Of a DNA stretch of 41,178 bases, positions 14,646-21,706 are shown piece by piece. Below the pieces are notes generated by a model. The model was not told the DNA's origin. It worked only from the letters and a program-made list of their open reading frames with translations, and ran no database searches. Numbering within the stretch: the first letter of the stretch is position 1; each line of letters opens with the position of its first letter. A program made the translations under genes and the position numbers. Location of the stretch: the NCBI GenBank assembly GCA_035291545.1, contig DATDRW010000090.1:1-41178 (forward strand), written 5' to 3'. This DNA comes from UBA11373 sp035291545 (GTDB lineage Bacteria > Actinomycetota > Acidimicrobiia > Spongiisociales > UBA11373).

Positions 14646-14906
14646 ATGAAGAAGCGAATCGTGCTGTCGCTGGGGGCGTTGGCGCTCACCGCAGCTTTCG
14701 CGGGGATTGCGCTCGCTGCCGCCGGCGACGAGGAAGGTGCCGGCAACTTGATGCCGGTGCCGGGACTCGAGGGCGTGGACGAGACCGTCGTCAACGAGTA
14801 CCCCGCCCCCGGATTCGAGGATCAGGACGAGGCGATCGTGGTGAACGAGTACCCGGCTCCCGGCTTTGAGGACATCGACGAGGCAATCGTCGAGTCCGCA
14901 GGCTGA
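14646..14906 (+). CDS. Small secreted acidic protein with 17-residue repeats (86 aa)
   Basis: ATG 14646 follows a good Shine-Dalgarno. Signal peptide about 1-26 (KKRIVLSLGALALTAAFAGIALAAA). The mature part is almost entirely three copies of a 17-residue unit with consensus NEYPAPGFEDxDEAIVV; the first copy has diverged (MPVPGLEGVDETVV). It is strongly acidic, has no cysteine and is probably disordered. I recognise no family. The repeats could bind cations, peptidoglycan or another protein. It is followed by a strong terminator, so it is a single-gene transcript with a long structured leader. Confidence 0.75.
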   Translation: MKKRIVLSLGALALTAAFAGIALAAAGDEEGAGNLMPVPGLEGVDETVVNEYPAPGFEDQDEAIVVNEYPAPGFEDIDEAIVESAG

Positions 14907-14926
14907 GCGGGCGGGTGTCGGCGAAT

Positions 14927-14955
14927 CGAGGGGGCGAGGGAACCTCGTCCCCTCG
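14927..14955 (+). terminator. Hairpin terminator after the secreted repeat protein
   Basis: A 13-bp stem with one G-U pair, arms 14927-14939 and 14943-14955, and loop GAA. It starts 20 bp after the stop codon. There is no T-run, which is common for high-GC actinobacterial terminators. Confidence 0.7.
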
Positions 14956-15041
14956 GCGCGCCTGCGCTTGGTGAGTGCCGACGTCCTCGCTTCGCTCGGC
15001 CAGCGGCCTAGCCTCGCTCCCTCGACTTCGGGAGCCGGGCG

Positions 15042-16046
15042 ATGCAGATCACCCCGTGGAACTGGGCGTGGACCGTCACCACCGTGGTGCTGATCCTGGC
15101 TGCGCTGCCCCGGAACCGGCTACGCGGGTTCCTCCCGCCGTTCGTGGCCTGTGCTGCCGTCGCCGCCGCGGCGGCGTGGAGCGGTGTGGGTGGATCCGGG
15201 CACTTCCTGCTCTTTCCGGTGCTCCCGTTCCTGTTCTTCTGGGTGCCCCGGATCCCGCGGCGCGGGAAGCGGATCGAGACGCAGGCCGCGGGCACCATCA
15301 CCGTCCCCTTCGGTCAACCCCGTCAGATCGAATCCCGCCCGCATAGGCCGGAGCGGCCGCGGACCATGGCGATCTGGTCGCCGATGGTGTGGGCACCGGC
15401 GGCGGTGGCGGCGATCCTGCTGCTCGCCGTGGGGGTCGACGAACCGTGGGTGATCGCATTGGTCTTCCCGGTGGTACCGCTCCTCGCCGCCGCGGTCCGG
15501 TGGACCAAGGGATCGCCCGAGCCCGCCGGGGAAGGAGCGAGGTGGCTTGGCGCGCTCGCCGCCCCCGTGGTTGCCCTCGCCGGGGCCGTCATGGCCGCAC
15601 CCGACTCCGGTACCACGATGGCGGTGACCACGACGACGACCACCACCGCAGTGTCGATCACGATCGCGCCCGAGGTGATCCCGGCGATCTTCGTCGACGT
15701 CCACGGCACCATCGCCCAGTCCGACGGCACCACTCTCATCGTCCCGGTCGAGGGGGCGTTCATCACCTTCACCGGTGAGGACACCGCACGATTCGCCCTC
15801 TCCGACGTCTTCGGCCACGCCACCTTCTTCGTGGACCCCGGGTCCTACACCGTGTTCGTGGAACCGCCGGGGAACCGGTGGTCGCTCATGGAGGGATGCC
15901 CGGACCGCCTCGAGGAGTACCCGGTGGCCACAGGAGAGCAATGGACCTGGGTGGTGCACCTCGTCGACGCCAACGCCGGTGTCGCCTACGGGGTCGAATC
16001 GCGTTGCGACGAGGTGGTCCCCCCGGCCCCGGGAAGGGGCTTCTAG
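15042..16046 (+). CDS. Membrane protein with C-terminal Ig/carboxypeptidase-regulatory-like domain
   Basis: 334 aa. Hydrophobic segments at about 8-22, 30-45, 50-68, 112-128, 132-148 and 167-183, a TTTTTTT linker near residue 195, and a soluble C-terminal domain (IFVDVHGTIAQSDGTT, VPVEGAFITFTGEDTARFALSDVFG, FVDPGSYTVFVEPPG) resembling CarboxypepD_reg/SpaA-like folds. Two cysteines (CPDRLEEY, SRCDEVV) could form a disulfide. The topology suggests a membrane anchor carrying an exported domain. No enzymatic motif and no known family. Start ATG 15042 after GGGAGCCGGGCG. Confidence 0.7.
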   Translation: MQITPWNWAWTVTTVVLILAALPRNRLRGFLPPFVACAAVAAAAAWSGVGGSGHFLLFPVLPFLFFWVPRIPRRGKRIETQAAGTITVPFGQPRQIESRPHRPERPRTMAIWSPMVWAPAAVAAILLLAVGVDEPWVIALVFPVVPLLAAAVRWTKGSPEPAGEGARWLGALAAPVVALAGAVMAAPDSGTTMAVTTTTTTTAVSITIAPEVIPAIFVDVHGTIAQSDGTTLIVPVEGAFITFTGEDTARFALSDVFGHATFFVDPGSYTVFVEPPGNRWSLMEGCPDRLEEYPVATGEQWTWVVHLVDANAGVAYGVESRCDEVVPPAPGRGF

Positions 16047-16122
16047 TCGGACCGGCACGGTATGGGCGGCGTTGGCGTCGGCCGGGGGAGGAGGGCCCCT
16101 CGCCGGTGGTCGTTGTACCGGA

Positions 16123-16524
16123 CTATGCCGTGAGCGTCGCCAGGCGTAACGGGCTGTGCTCGGCGATCGTCTCCAGGTCGCGACCCACCGCCAACACCTC
16201 GAGGTCGTTGTTGATGGCGACCGCGGCGATGAGGCAGTCGGTGAGGCTGCGTGGGGCGGCCCCGGCGCGTCGGCACGCCCGGTAGACGTCGGCCGCGGTC
16301 TCGTAGTCGAAGAGCGGTCGCACCGCGTAGAAGGTTCCGGAGTCGGCGATTCGCCGGATACGCCGGGCGTCGGCGTCGCTCCGGGCGCCGGCGGTCAACT
16401 CGGCGACGATCACGTCGGTGACGGCGAAAGGCTTTCGCCCCACCATCCCGGCCAGCCGTCGATCGGCGGGGGAGCCGGTGGCCCGCAGGTACTCGACCCA
16501 CGCCGACGTGTCGACGAGGATCAC
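16123..16524 (-). CDS. vapC: VapC-type PIN-domain toxin
   Basis: 133 aa from GTG 16524, overlapping the antitoxin stop (GTGA). PIN-domain acidic residues are present: Asp in VDTSAWVEYL, Glu in VAELTAG, Asp in LTDCLIAAVAI, plus a further acidic position near VGRDLE. VapC toxins are Mg2+-dependent endoribonucleases that cut tRNA or rRNA. It is cotranscribed with and neutralised by the upstream VapB. The length is standard and nothing is missing, so it should be active. Confidence 0.92.
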   Translation of the reverse strand: MILVDTSAWVEYLRATGSPADRRLAGMVGRKPFAVTDVIVAELTAGARSDADARRIRRIADSGTFYAVRPLFDYETAADVYRACRRAGAAPRSLTDCLIAAVAINNDLEVLAVGRDLETIAEHSPLRLATLTA

Positions 16525-16721
16525 CCGCGGTCCGCCCGCAGCGTGTCGAGGTCGCCCTCCCACCCGATGCCGCGCAACTCGAGGAGCTCTTCGCGGCTCA
16601 GCGGATCGCCCACCGCCCGGCGCAACGCCAGTTCGACCGCCTCCCGCTTGGTGTTCACCCGATAGCGGCGCATCACCCTGGCGATCAGTTCGTCATCGAT
16701 GTCGATGTTGGTCCGGGCCAC
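16521..16721 (-). CDS. vapB: VapB-type antitoxin
   Basis: 66 aa from GTG 16721. N-terminal ribbon-helix-helix (RTNIDIDDELIARVMRRYRVNTKREAVELALRRAV) for DNA binding, then the short acidic toxin-binding tail (LLELRGIGWEGDLDTLRAD) seen in VapB partners. It should repress its own promoter together with VapC. An AT-rich inverted repeat lies 21 bp upstream. Confidence 0.92.
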   Translation of the reverse strand: MARTNIDIDDELIARVMRRYRVNTKREAVELALRRAVGDPLSREELLELRGIGWEGDLDTLRADRG

Positions 16722-16741
16722 GACGCCAACTCTACACCTCT

Positions 16742-16759
16742 ATACACCATATAGTGTAT
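16742..16759. promoter_or_regulatory. Inverted repeat, likely VapB operator
   Basis: ATACAC and GTGTAT arms around a CATATA centre in an otherwise very GC-rich region; a half-site (TACACC) recurs 10 bp to the left. It sits at the expected place for an autoregulated vapBC promoter and is also near the start of the rightward hydrolase gene, whose likely TAGGCT -10 is at 16801-16806. Confidence 0.6.
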
Positions 16760-16829
16760 GAAGCCGCGCTTCTTCGGGGATGAGGTGGGCGGCGGGCGCG
16801 TAGGCTCCGCGGTTAACCCAGGGAGGCAC

Positions 16830-18560
16830 ATGAAGCGGGCGGCGCTACTGCTCATCCACGGGATGGGGGAGCAACTGCCGTGGGAGGAACCGGACTCGTT
16901 CATCCGCGGGCTGGTGCGGCGCTACATGTCCCGGCCCGACCCACCCCCGGGGGAGGCCACGACTCCCGATCTCGACGCGGTGCATCTGGAGCTCCTCATG
17001 GACGTATCCGATGGGATGCCTCCCCGGTCCCGGCCCGGGGTGCGCATTCGCATCCGCAACACGCCGCGGCAGCCGCGCCGGAGCCGGCTCGATGCCATCG
17101 ACGTCCACCAGGTGTATTGGGCCGATCGTCCCCAAGGGGTCATCTCGTGGACTGCGGTCGCCAAATGGTTGCTGGTCAGCTCCTTCACCCCGCTGTTCCA
17201 CTGGCGTCGCAACGCAGCGGTGATCGTTCAGGAGAAGCGGTGGGGGCGCAAGGGGCCCGGGGTGGGCCGGCTGCTCCTCGAGCTGTTCCTCGGTGCCTCG
17301 GTGCCGCTGCTTGGTTTGTTCTTGGTGACGACGGTGACCCTGGCGTTGCGCGGGCTCGCCCAGCTCGCCGTCGATGCCCGGGATGTGGTGGGTGGGTTCG
17401 GCGCGGCCGAGCGTTGGACACTCGGTGCGGTGCTGCTCATGGGGGCGGTGGCACTCGCGGCCCTGATCGGGTCGGTCCGGGTGCTGCAACGGGCGCGGCG
17501 CGAGGCGGAGTTGGCGCTGTTCGCCGACCACCGCGATACGGGCCGTGAATCGGTGGTCGGGCCCGGATCTGAGGTTCGGCCACCCTGGCAGCAGCGCACC
17601 GAGCGACTGTTGAAGTGGGGACGGGTGTCGGCGCTCGGCGGGGTGGCGGTGGCCGTCCTCACTGCAGTGCTCACCAGGGTGTGGGATGTGGATCCGTGGA
17701 GTGTGGTCGAGGAGGTCTCGGCGCAGCTGGGCTGGGCATGGTGGGAGGCCCTGATCATCGCGGCGGGCGCCGCCCTGGCGCCCTTCCTGGTCAAGTGGCT
17801 CGGGGACGTCGCGGTTTACGCCGCAGGCGCCAACCCCCTGAATCGATTTGCCCCGGTGCGGCGTGACATCCTCGATCGGGTGGCATCGAGTCTCGCCGAG
17901 TTGGAGCACGAGTACGACGAGATCTTCATCGCGGCGCATTCGCTGGGGAGTGTGATCGCCTACGACGCACTCAACGAGCGCCATGCCCTCGACTGGGCCG
18001 GAGGGAAGGGCACCAGGACTGGTCGGGTCAAAGGGTTCCTCGCCTTCGGCTCGCCGCTCGACAAGTTCTACTACTTCTTTCGCCGCCAGAGCTTTGCCAA
18101 GCCGGTGATGGAGCAGATCGAGTCGTCGAGTTCGTTCCTGTGGAAGCGGTCCTCGGGCAGGCGCTACGGCGAGGTCGAGTTCGAGGGGTATGAGCCGCCG
18201 GGCTCCGAGGCCCACTTCTGGGTGGCATGGTCCCGGTTCGACGTGCTCGGCCACCGTGTCGACCTGTACGAACCGCACTACCAGGAGCGGTTCCCCTACC
18301 TCACCCCCTTCGGGCACTCCGCGTACTGGAAGGACCCCTGCTTCTACGACCTCGTCGTCGATTGGCTCGAGGCCGGGGTCACCGGCGGGCGACGACGACT
18401 ACCTCCCCCGGAGGATCGGCACCGCGAGCGGGTACGCCGCCGCTCGGAGGGTCGGGCGCCGTGCGCCCGGCGGCGGCTCCGCACCTTCACGGCGCGGCGG
18501 CTCCGCACCTTCACCCAGCAGGCGAAGGGGCAGATTCGTTCTACCGGAACGGAGGTGTGA
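16830..18560 (+). CDS. Membrane alpha/beta-hydrolase-like protein with an unusual tail
   Basis: 576 aa from ATG 16830, just after GGGAGG; a start 72 bp upstream lacks a site. The oxyanion segment LLIHGMGEQ comes at the start and the nucleophile elbow AAHSLGSVIAYDAL (GxSxG-like, HSLGS) near residue 380, as in lipase/hydrolase folds. Between them are two pairs of membrane helices (about 160-185, 205-230, 275-295, 310-335), so the hydrolase core is split by a membrane insertion. After DLVVDWLEAGV the last 70 residues are Arg-rich and low in complexity, with RRLRTFT duplicated by a 24-bp repeat. That end may be a frameshifted or eroded tail. Substrate unknown. Confidence 0.75.
   Translation: MKRAALLLIHGMGEQLPWEEPDSFIRGLVRRYMSRPDPPPGEATTPDLDAVHLELLMDVSDGMPPRSRPGVRIRIRNTPRQPRRSRLDAIDVHQVYWADRPQGVISWTAVAKWLLVSSFTPLFHWRRNAAVIVQEKRWGRKGPGVGRLLLELFLGASVPLLGLFLVTTVTLALRGLAQLAVDARDVVGGFGAAERWTLGAVLLMGAVALAALIGSVRVLQRARREAELALFADHRDTGRESVVGPGSEVRPPWQQRTERLLKWGRVSALGGVAVAVLTAVLTRVWDVDPWSVVEEVSAQLGWAWWEALIIAAGAALAPFLVKWLGDVAVYAAGANPLNRFAPVRRDILDRVASSLAELEHEYDEIFIAAHSLGSVIAYDALNERHALDWAGGKGTRTGRVKGFLAFGSPLDKFYYFFRRQSFAKPVMEQIESSSSFLWKRSSGRRYGEVEFEGYEPPGSEAHFWVAWSRFDVLGHRVDLYEPHYQERFPYLTPFGHSAYWKDPCFYDLVVDWLEAGVTGGRRRLPPPEDRHRERVRRRSEGRAPCARRRLRTFTARRLRTFTQQAKGQIRSTGTEV
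18471..18514. repeat. 20-bp direct repeat in the tail of the hydrolase gene
   Basis: Two identical 20-bp copies (18471-18490 and 18495-18514), each beginning CGGCGGCTCC, with a 24-bp period. They duplicate RRLRTFT in the protein. Because they lie in the odd Arg-rich tail, they may mark recent slippage at the gene's 3' end. Confidence 0.8.
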
Positions 18561-18637
18561 TCGCTCTCACCGCCCGGCCCGTCGTTTCGTCGACAGGCTC
18601 AGCGGCGGGAACGCGAAAACCCGGCTTGACATCGCCC

Positions 18638-18667
18638 TTGCCAAACACCTGTTCGATGGCGTACGGT
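18638..18667 (+). promoter_or_regulatory. Promoter of a leaderless gene
   Basis: TTGCCA (18638-18643), an 18-bp spacer, TACGGT (18662-18667), then 6 nt to the GTG at 18674. The spacing implies transcription starting at the start codon. It decides the GTG start over the ATG at 18656. A TTGACA at 18626 lies too far from any -10. Confidence 0.55.
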
Positions 18668-18673
18668 CGGCCG

Positions 18674-19480
18674 GTGGCGCTTCCCGTCGGTTCGCCCGAC
18701 CTGCCCGAGGACCCTCCCCACCTCGGACGGCTTGCTGCCGAGTTGCGCCGGTATCGACTGCGATACGGCGCTCCGGCGCCCTCCCCGGCGCAACGACTCG
18801 ACGACCGGGTGCGGAGTCACCGGGCGCGCCTGCGGTTCATCGACGAGCAGATGGTCGAGCTCGCCGCCGAGCGGAGGCGACTCGTCCAGGAGATCGCCGG
18901 GTACGAGAAGGGCCTCGCCCTGGTCCTGCGCACCGAGATCGAGCGGCTTCGCGAGCGGCACGGAGAGGCCTGGTCGCCGGTGGCGATCCGCGCCTACCGC
19001 GTGTGGCAGCTGGACGGGGGTCGTATGCGGGGTGCACGCACCGTGTGGCCCGACCCGTGGCTGGTCGCCGAATGCGCCCGCGGCGGAGGGCGCGCCGAGG
19101 TCCCGCACAGCGACGGCCGATGCGGTCCACCCGGCTGCGGTATCTACGCCGCCAAACACCCGGAACTCCTGCTGAAGGGATTTGCGATGGCCTGGGACGG
19201 CGCCATGGGCCTGGTGGAGCTGACCGGGAAGGTGGTCGAGCACACCGACGGTTACCGGGGGCAGCGGGCCGGCGTGGTGGCGCTCGGGCTCGTCGGCGGC
19301 GGCAGGTGGCTGACGACCGATGATCCCGCGGTGATCGCCGCCGCGTTCCATGACCCGGCACAGACCCTGGTGCGGTGGGGGCAGCACGATCGCTCGCCCC
19401 GGGCGCCGTGGGCGCGGATCACCGAGTACCTGATCGAACGGGAGGCATCGACGTGGACATCGGAGAGCAGCAGCGGGTGA
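18674..19480 (+). CDS. Conserved actinobacterial protein of unknown function (CGIYA domain)
   Basis: 268 aa from the leaderless GTG 18674. Residues about 15-100 are helical and rich in Arg, Glu and Leu (coiled-coil-like: RLRFIDEQMVELAAERRRLV). From about 115 comes a compact domain: AIRAYRVWQLDGGRMRG, WPDPWLVAEC, then CGPPGCGIYAAKHPE and ELTGKVVEHTDGYRGQRAGV. I recall the CGIYA...GxVVEHxxGYR pattern from many actinobacterial hypothetical proteins; its cysteines could hold a metal. No reaction can be assigned. It overlaps the following 41-aa gene by 28 bp, so the two are probably linked in function. Confidence 0.75.
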   Translation: MALPVGSPDLPEDPPHLGRLAAELRRYRLRYGAPAPSPAQRLDDRVRSHRARLRFIDEQMVELAAERRRLVQEIAGYEKGLALVLRTEIERLRERHGEAWSPVAIRAYRVWQLDGGRMRGARTVWPDPWLVAECARGGGRAEVPHSDGRCGPPGCGIYAAKHPELLLKGFAMAWDGAMGLVELTGKVVEHTDGYRGQRAGVVALGLVGGGRWLTTDDPAVIAAAFHDPAQTLVRWGQHDRSPRAPWARITEYLIEREASTWTSESSSG

Positions 19481-19578
19481 TCATCGTGGAGCCGTTGACC
19501 GTGCCAGACGAGTTCCCGGCCGAAGACCCGGCACAGGTTCCCGAAGAGGCTCCGGAGCCGGTGAAGGTTCCGGCGTAG
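19453..19578 (+). CDS. Tiny acidic Pro/Glu-rich protein (41 aa)
   Basis: GTG 19453 with GGGAGG seven bases upstream. It begins MDIGEQQRVIIVEPLTVPDE and ends in a Pro/Glu/Ala/Val-rich tail; acidic, without Cys or membrane helix. The QRVIIVEPL core followed by an EP-rich tail resembles very small actinobacterial proteins I remember from comparable positions, so I believe it is a real gene. It overlaps the end of the CGIYA-domain gene in a different frame, which suggests coupled translation. The disordered tail may be a binding peptide. Confidence 0.6.
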   Translation: MDIGEQQRVIIVEPLTVPDEFPAEDPAQVPEEAPEPVKVPA

Positions 19579-19593
19579 CGACGACCGGGTGGC

Positions 19594-20523
19594 CTACCCG
19601 CCGACCGGCAGCCGCTCCAGCGGTACCAGCGCCGGCTCGTTGCCCGCCATGGTGCGCGACCACCTGGTCCACGGGCCGACGAACACCATGCCGACCACCG
19701 TGTCGCCCCCGCGGTTCTTCGCCTGATACATCAGGTCGTCGGCGCCGGCGATCATGGCGTCCACGGTCGAGGGTGGGAACCGGAAGGTGGCCAGACCCAC
19801 CGACGTGGTGAGCGCCTTCCCGTCGATCTTGCAGGTGTCGCCGAGCAGGCGGCGGACTCGGTCGACCACCACCATTGCCTCGCGGGCGTCGGTCTCGGGG
19901 AGCATCAGCACGAACTCGTCGCCGCCGAGACGGGCGAACAGGTCGGTGCCGCGCACCGTGTCGGTGGCGGCTCCGGCAAAGGCGGTGAGCACCGCGTCGC
20001 CGGCGCTGTGGCCCCGGGCGTCGTTCACCGTCTTGAAGTCGTCGATGTCGAAGTAGGCGAGGGTCAGGGGGCTCCCATCGCGGCCGGCGCGCAGCCGTTC
20101 CCGTTCGGCGATCAGCGAGAAGGCGCGGCGGTTCATCGCCCCGGTGAGCGGGTCGAGGGTGGCGTGGCGCCGCTGCTCGAGGAGCGCGGTGCGCAGTGCA
20201 ACGACCAACACCGAGACCACGAGGAGCACCCCGAGGAGCATCACGGCGTTCCACACGTCGGACGATGCCAGGCCGTCGCCTGCGAACGCGGCGAACAGGC
20301 TCTGTGAGGCGGCCAGCCCGGCGACGAGGGCGCCGTGGCGTCGGGTGCCGAGCCAGGTCACCGACATCACTGCGATCACGTAGAGAAGCGAGAACGACAC
20401 CTGCGGTCCGGTGACCCAGTCGAGGACCGCGATCCCGGTGGCAAGGAGCACGCCGACGATGAGCGGGCCGGCGTTGGGGAACCGCCGGATGATGGGGATG
20501 CGGACGATCGTGCTGTCGATCAT
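19594..20523 (-). CDS. Membrane diguanylate cyclase (GGDEF)
   Basis: 309 aa. Three to five membrane helices in residues 20-110 form a small sensor, followed by a GGDEF domain from about 120. The active site GGDEF is intact at 200-204 and an inhibitory I-site RGTD at 191-194 is at the correct five-residue distance, so it should make c-di-GMP from GTP and be feedback-inhibited. No EAL domain. It ends 15 bp from the facing 41-aa gene. ATG 20523 has no Shine-Dalgarno; an inverted repeat lies immediately upstream. Confidence 0.92.
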   Translation of the reverse strand: MIDSTIVRIPIIRRFPNAGPLIVGVLLATGIAVLDWVTGPQVSFSLLYVIAVMSVTWLGTRRHGALVAGLAASQSLFAAFAGDGLASSDVWNAVMLLGVLLVVSVLVVALRTALLEQRRHATLDPLTGAMNRRAFSLIAERERLRAGRDGSPLTLAYFDIDDFKTVNDARGHSAGDAVLTAFAGAATDTVRGTDLFARLGGDEFVLMLPETDAREAMVVVDRVRRLLGDTCKIDGKALTTSVGLATFRFPPSTVDAMIAGADDLMYQAKNRGGDTVVGMVFVGPWTRWSRTMAGNEPALVPLERLPVGG

Positions 20524-20524
20524 G

Positions 20525-20548
20525 TGACTAGTGCATCGGAACTAGTCA
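20525..20548. promoter_or_regulatory. Inverted repeat at the start of the diguanylate cyclase gene
   Basis: TGACTAGT (20525-20532) and ACTAGTCA (20541-20548) with an 8-nt centre, beginning one base from the ATG of the leftward cyclase gene. It takes the place of a ribosome-binding site. It may be a repressor operator or a hairpin that controls translation. Confidence 0.6.
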
Positions 20549-20579
20549 GGAGACACTGAAGGGGGAGTTTGGGACGCGC

Positions 20580-20716
20580 CGTTTCCCGTTTCCCGTTTCC
20601 CGTTTCCCGTTTTCCGTTTTCCGTTTTCCGTTTTCCGTCTCGGTGGTACCCCTCGCCAGAATCCGGGATCTGGCGGGCGTCGGGCGTCGGGTAGCGGGCA
20701 ACGGGTGGCGGGCCTC
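20580..20716. repeat. Heptamer arrays, CGTTTCC/CGTTTTC and GGGCGTC types
   Basis: First block 20580-20635: CGTTTCC four times, then CGTTTTC four times, all in register. Second block 20675-20716: GGGCGTC twice, GGGTAGC, GGGCAAC, GGGTGGC, GGGCCTC. The step change from CCC to TCC after four units looks like amplification of a mutated unit. The blocks fill most of the gap between the divergent cyclase and HTH genes. Confidence 0.95.
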
Positions 20717-20739
20717 TCCCCATCGCCGACCGCGCTCGG

Positions 20740-20745
20740 TACCCT
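20740..20745 (+). promoter_or_regulatory. -10 box of the HTH-clpS operon
   Basis: TACCCT, 6 nt before GTG 20752. There is no Shine-Dalgarno, so a leaderless transcript is expected. Confidence 0.55.
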
Positions 20746-20751
20746 TCCTCC

Positions 20752-20982
20752 GTGGAGCGCATCCGGGTCGACCTCGCCAAGGACTGGCTGTCCGTGGCCG
20801 ACATCTGCGAATACATGGGGGTGTCGACGTTCGTCGTCACCCGGGTGCTCCGCACCGGCGAGCTCCCCGCGGTGAAGATGGGACGGGAGTGGCGGGTGGC
20901 CCGCTCCGACTTCGAGGATTGGCTCAACGGCCAGCGCCTCGCCGCCCGCCTGTCCGGCCGGGAGCCCACCAACCGACGATGA
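20752..20982 (+). CDS. Excisionase/AlpA-type HTH DNA-binding protein
   Basis: 76 aa. One winged HTH of the HTH_17/MerR-like excisionase type: DWLSVADICEYMGVSTFVVTRVLRTGELPAVKMGREWRVARSDFEDWL. No other domain. Such domains bind DNA in regulators and phage excisionases; no integrase or phage gene is nearby, and it shares an operon with clpS (its TGA overlaps the clpS ATG), so a regulatory role is more likely. The GTG start is supported by the -10 box 6 nt upstream. Confidence 0.85.
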   Translation: MERIRVDLAKDWLSVADICEYMGVSTFVVTRVLRTGELPAVKMGREWRVARSDFEDWLNGQRLAARLSGREPTNRR

Positions 20983-21266
20983 CCGTCGCCCCGAACCAGA
21001 TCGATCTTCCCGACACCTCCGAGACCTACGAGGTCGACCGGGCATGGCAGGTGGTGGTGTGGAACGACCCGGTCAACCTGATGTCGTACGTGGTGTGGGT
21101 GTTCCGCAAACTCTTCGGGCATTCACTGGAGCAGGCCACCCGCCTGATGCTGCAGGTGCACAACCAAGGACGGGCGATTGTGAGCAGCGGACCGCTGGAA
21201 AAGGCAGAACTCGACTGCCACCGACTCCACCATCACGGCTTGTGGGCGACCCTGGAGCGAGCATGA
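20979..21266 (+). CDS. clpS: ClpS, adaptor for the ClpAP/ClpCP protease
   Basis: 95 aa from ATG 20979 (ATGA overlap with the HTH gene). Family core WQVVVWNDPVNLMSYVVWVF, then LFGHSLEQATRLMLQVHNQGRA and the C-terminal WATLE. NDPVN and the downstream His/Met positions form the pocket for N-degron residues (Leu, Phe, Tyr, Trp). It delivers N-end-rule substrates to a Clp protease. The N-terminal extension is short and disordered, as in actinobacteria. Confidence 0.95.
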   Translation: MTVAPNQIDLPDTSETYEVDRAWQVVVWNDPVNLMSYVVWVFRKLFGHSLEQATRLMLQVHNQGRAIVSSGPLEKAELDCHRLHHHGLWATLERA

Positions 21267-21697
21267 CCGAACCCTTCACCCGCAGAGGCGCCGAGGTACG
21301 GGTGCGACTCGACCCCGAAGCCCGCGATGTGCTCGCCACCCTTCCCGAGCTGTTGGCGAGAAGCGGCAATGCCGGCGGCCGGCTCACCTACCGGGTGCAT
21401 CCCGAAGACACCGCCGCGGAGGAGCGTTATCGGGACCTGGTCGGTGACGCGCTGGACGATCTGCGCAACGCCGATCGCACGGCCTTCGCCCGGGGCGTGG
21501 GGGAATCGACCATCAGCCTCGAAGACGCCGAGGTATGGATGCGGGTGATCGGCGAGGCCAGGCTGGCGCTGGCTGCGATGCTCGGCATCGAAAAGGACGG
21601 TTGGGAGAACGACGCCGATCCGAGGCAGAGCCCGGAGATGGCGCTCCTCTCCTACCTGGGCTATCTCCAGGACCGGCTCGTCTCGGTCCTCCCCTAG
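21263..21697 (+). CDS. DUF2017 protein linked to ClpS
   Basis: 144 aa from ATG 21263, overlapping the clpS stop (ATGA). Mostly helical: VRVRLDPEARDVLATLPELLA, EERYRDLVGDALDDLRNADR, AEVWMRVIGEARLALAAMLGIE, ALLSYLGYLQDRLVSVL. This matches the DUF2017 family, which commonly follows clpS in actinobacteria. Its biochemical role is unknown; conserved overlap with clpS suggests a link to Clp proteolysis. It ends 9 bp before the facing ald gene. Confidence 0.85.
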   Translation: MTEPFTRRGAEVRVRLDPEARDVLATLPELLARSGNAGGRLTYRVHPEDTAAEERYRDLVGDALDDLRNADRTAFARGVGESTISLEDAEVWMRVIGEARLALAAMLGIEKDGWENDADPRQSPEMALLSYLGYLQDRLVSVLP

Positions 21698-21706
21698 GCC
21701 CCGCGC

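Noticed and set aside
20752..20982. Prophage or integrative element marked by an excisionase
   Set aside because: No integrase, attachment-site repeats or phage genes nearby; the gene is in operon with clpS.
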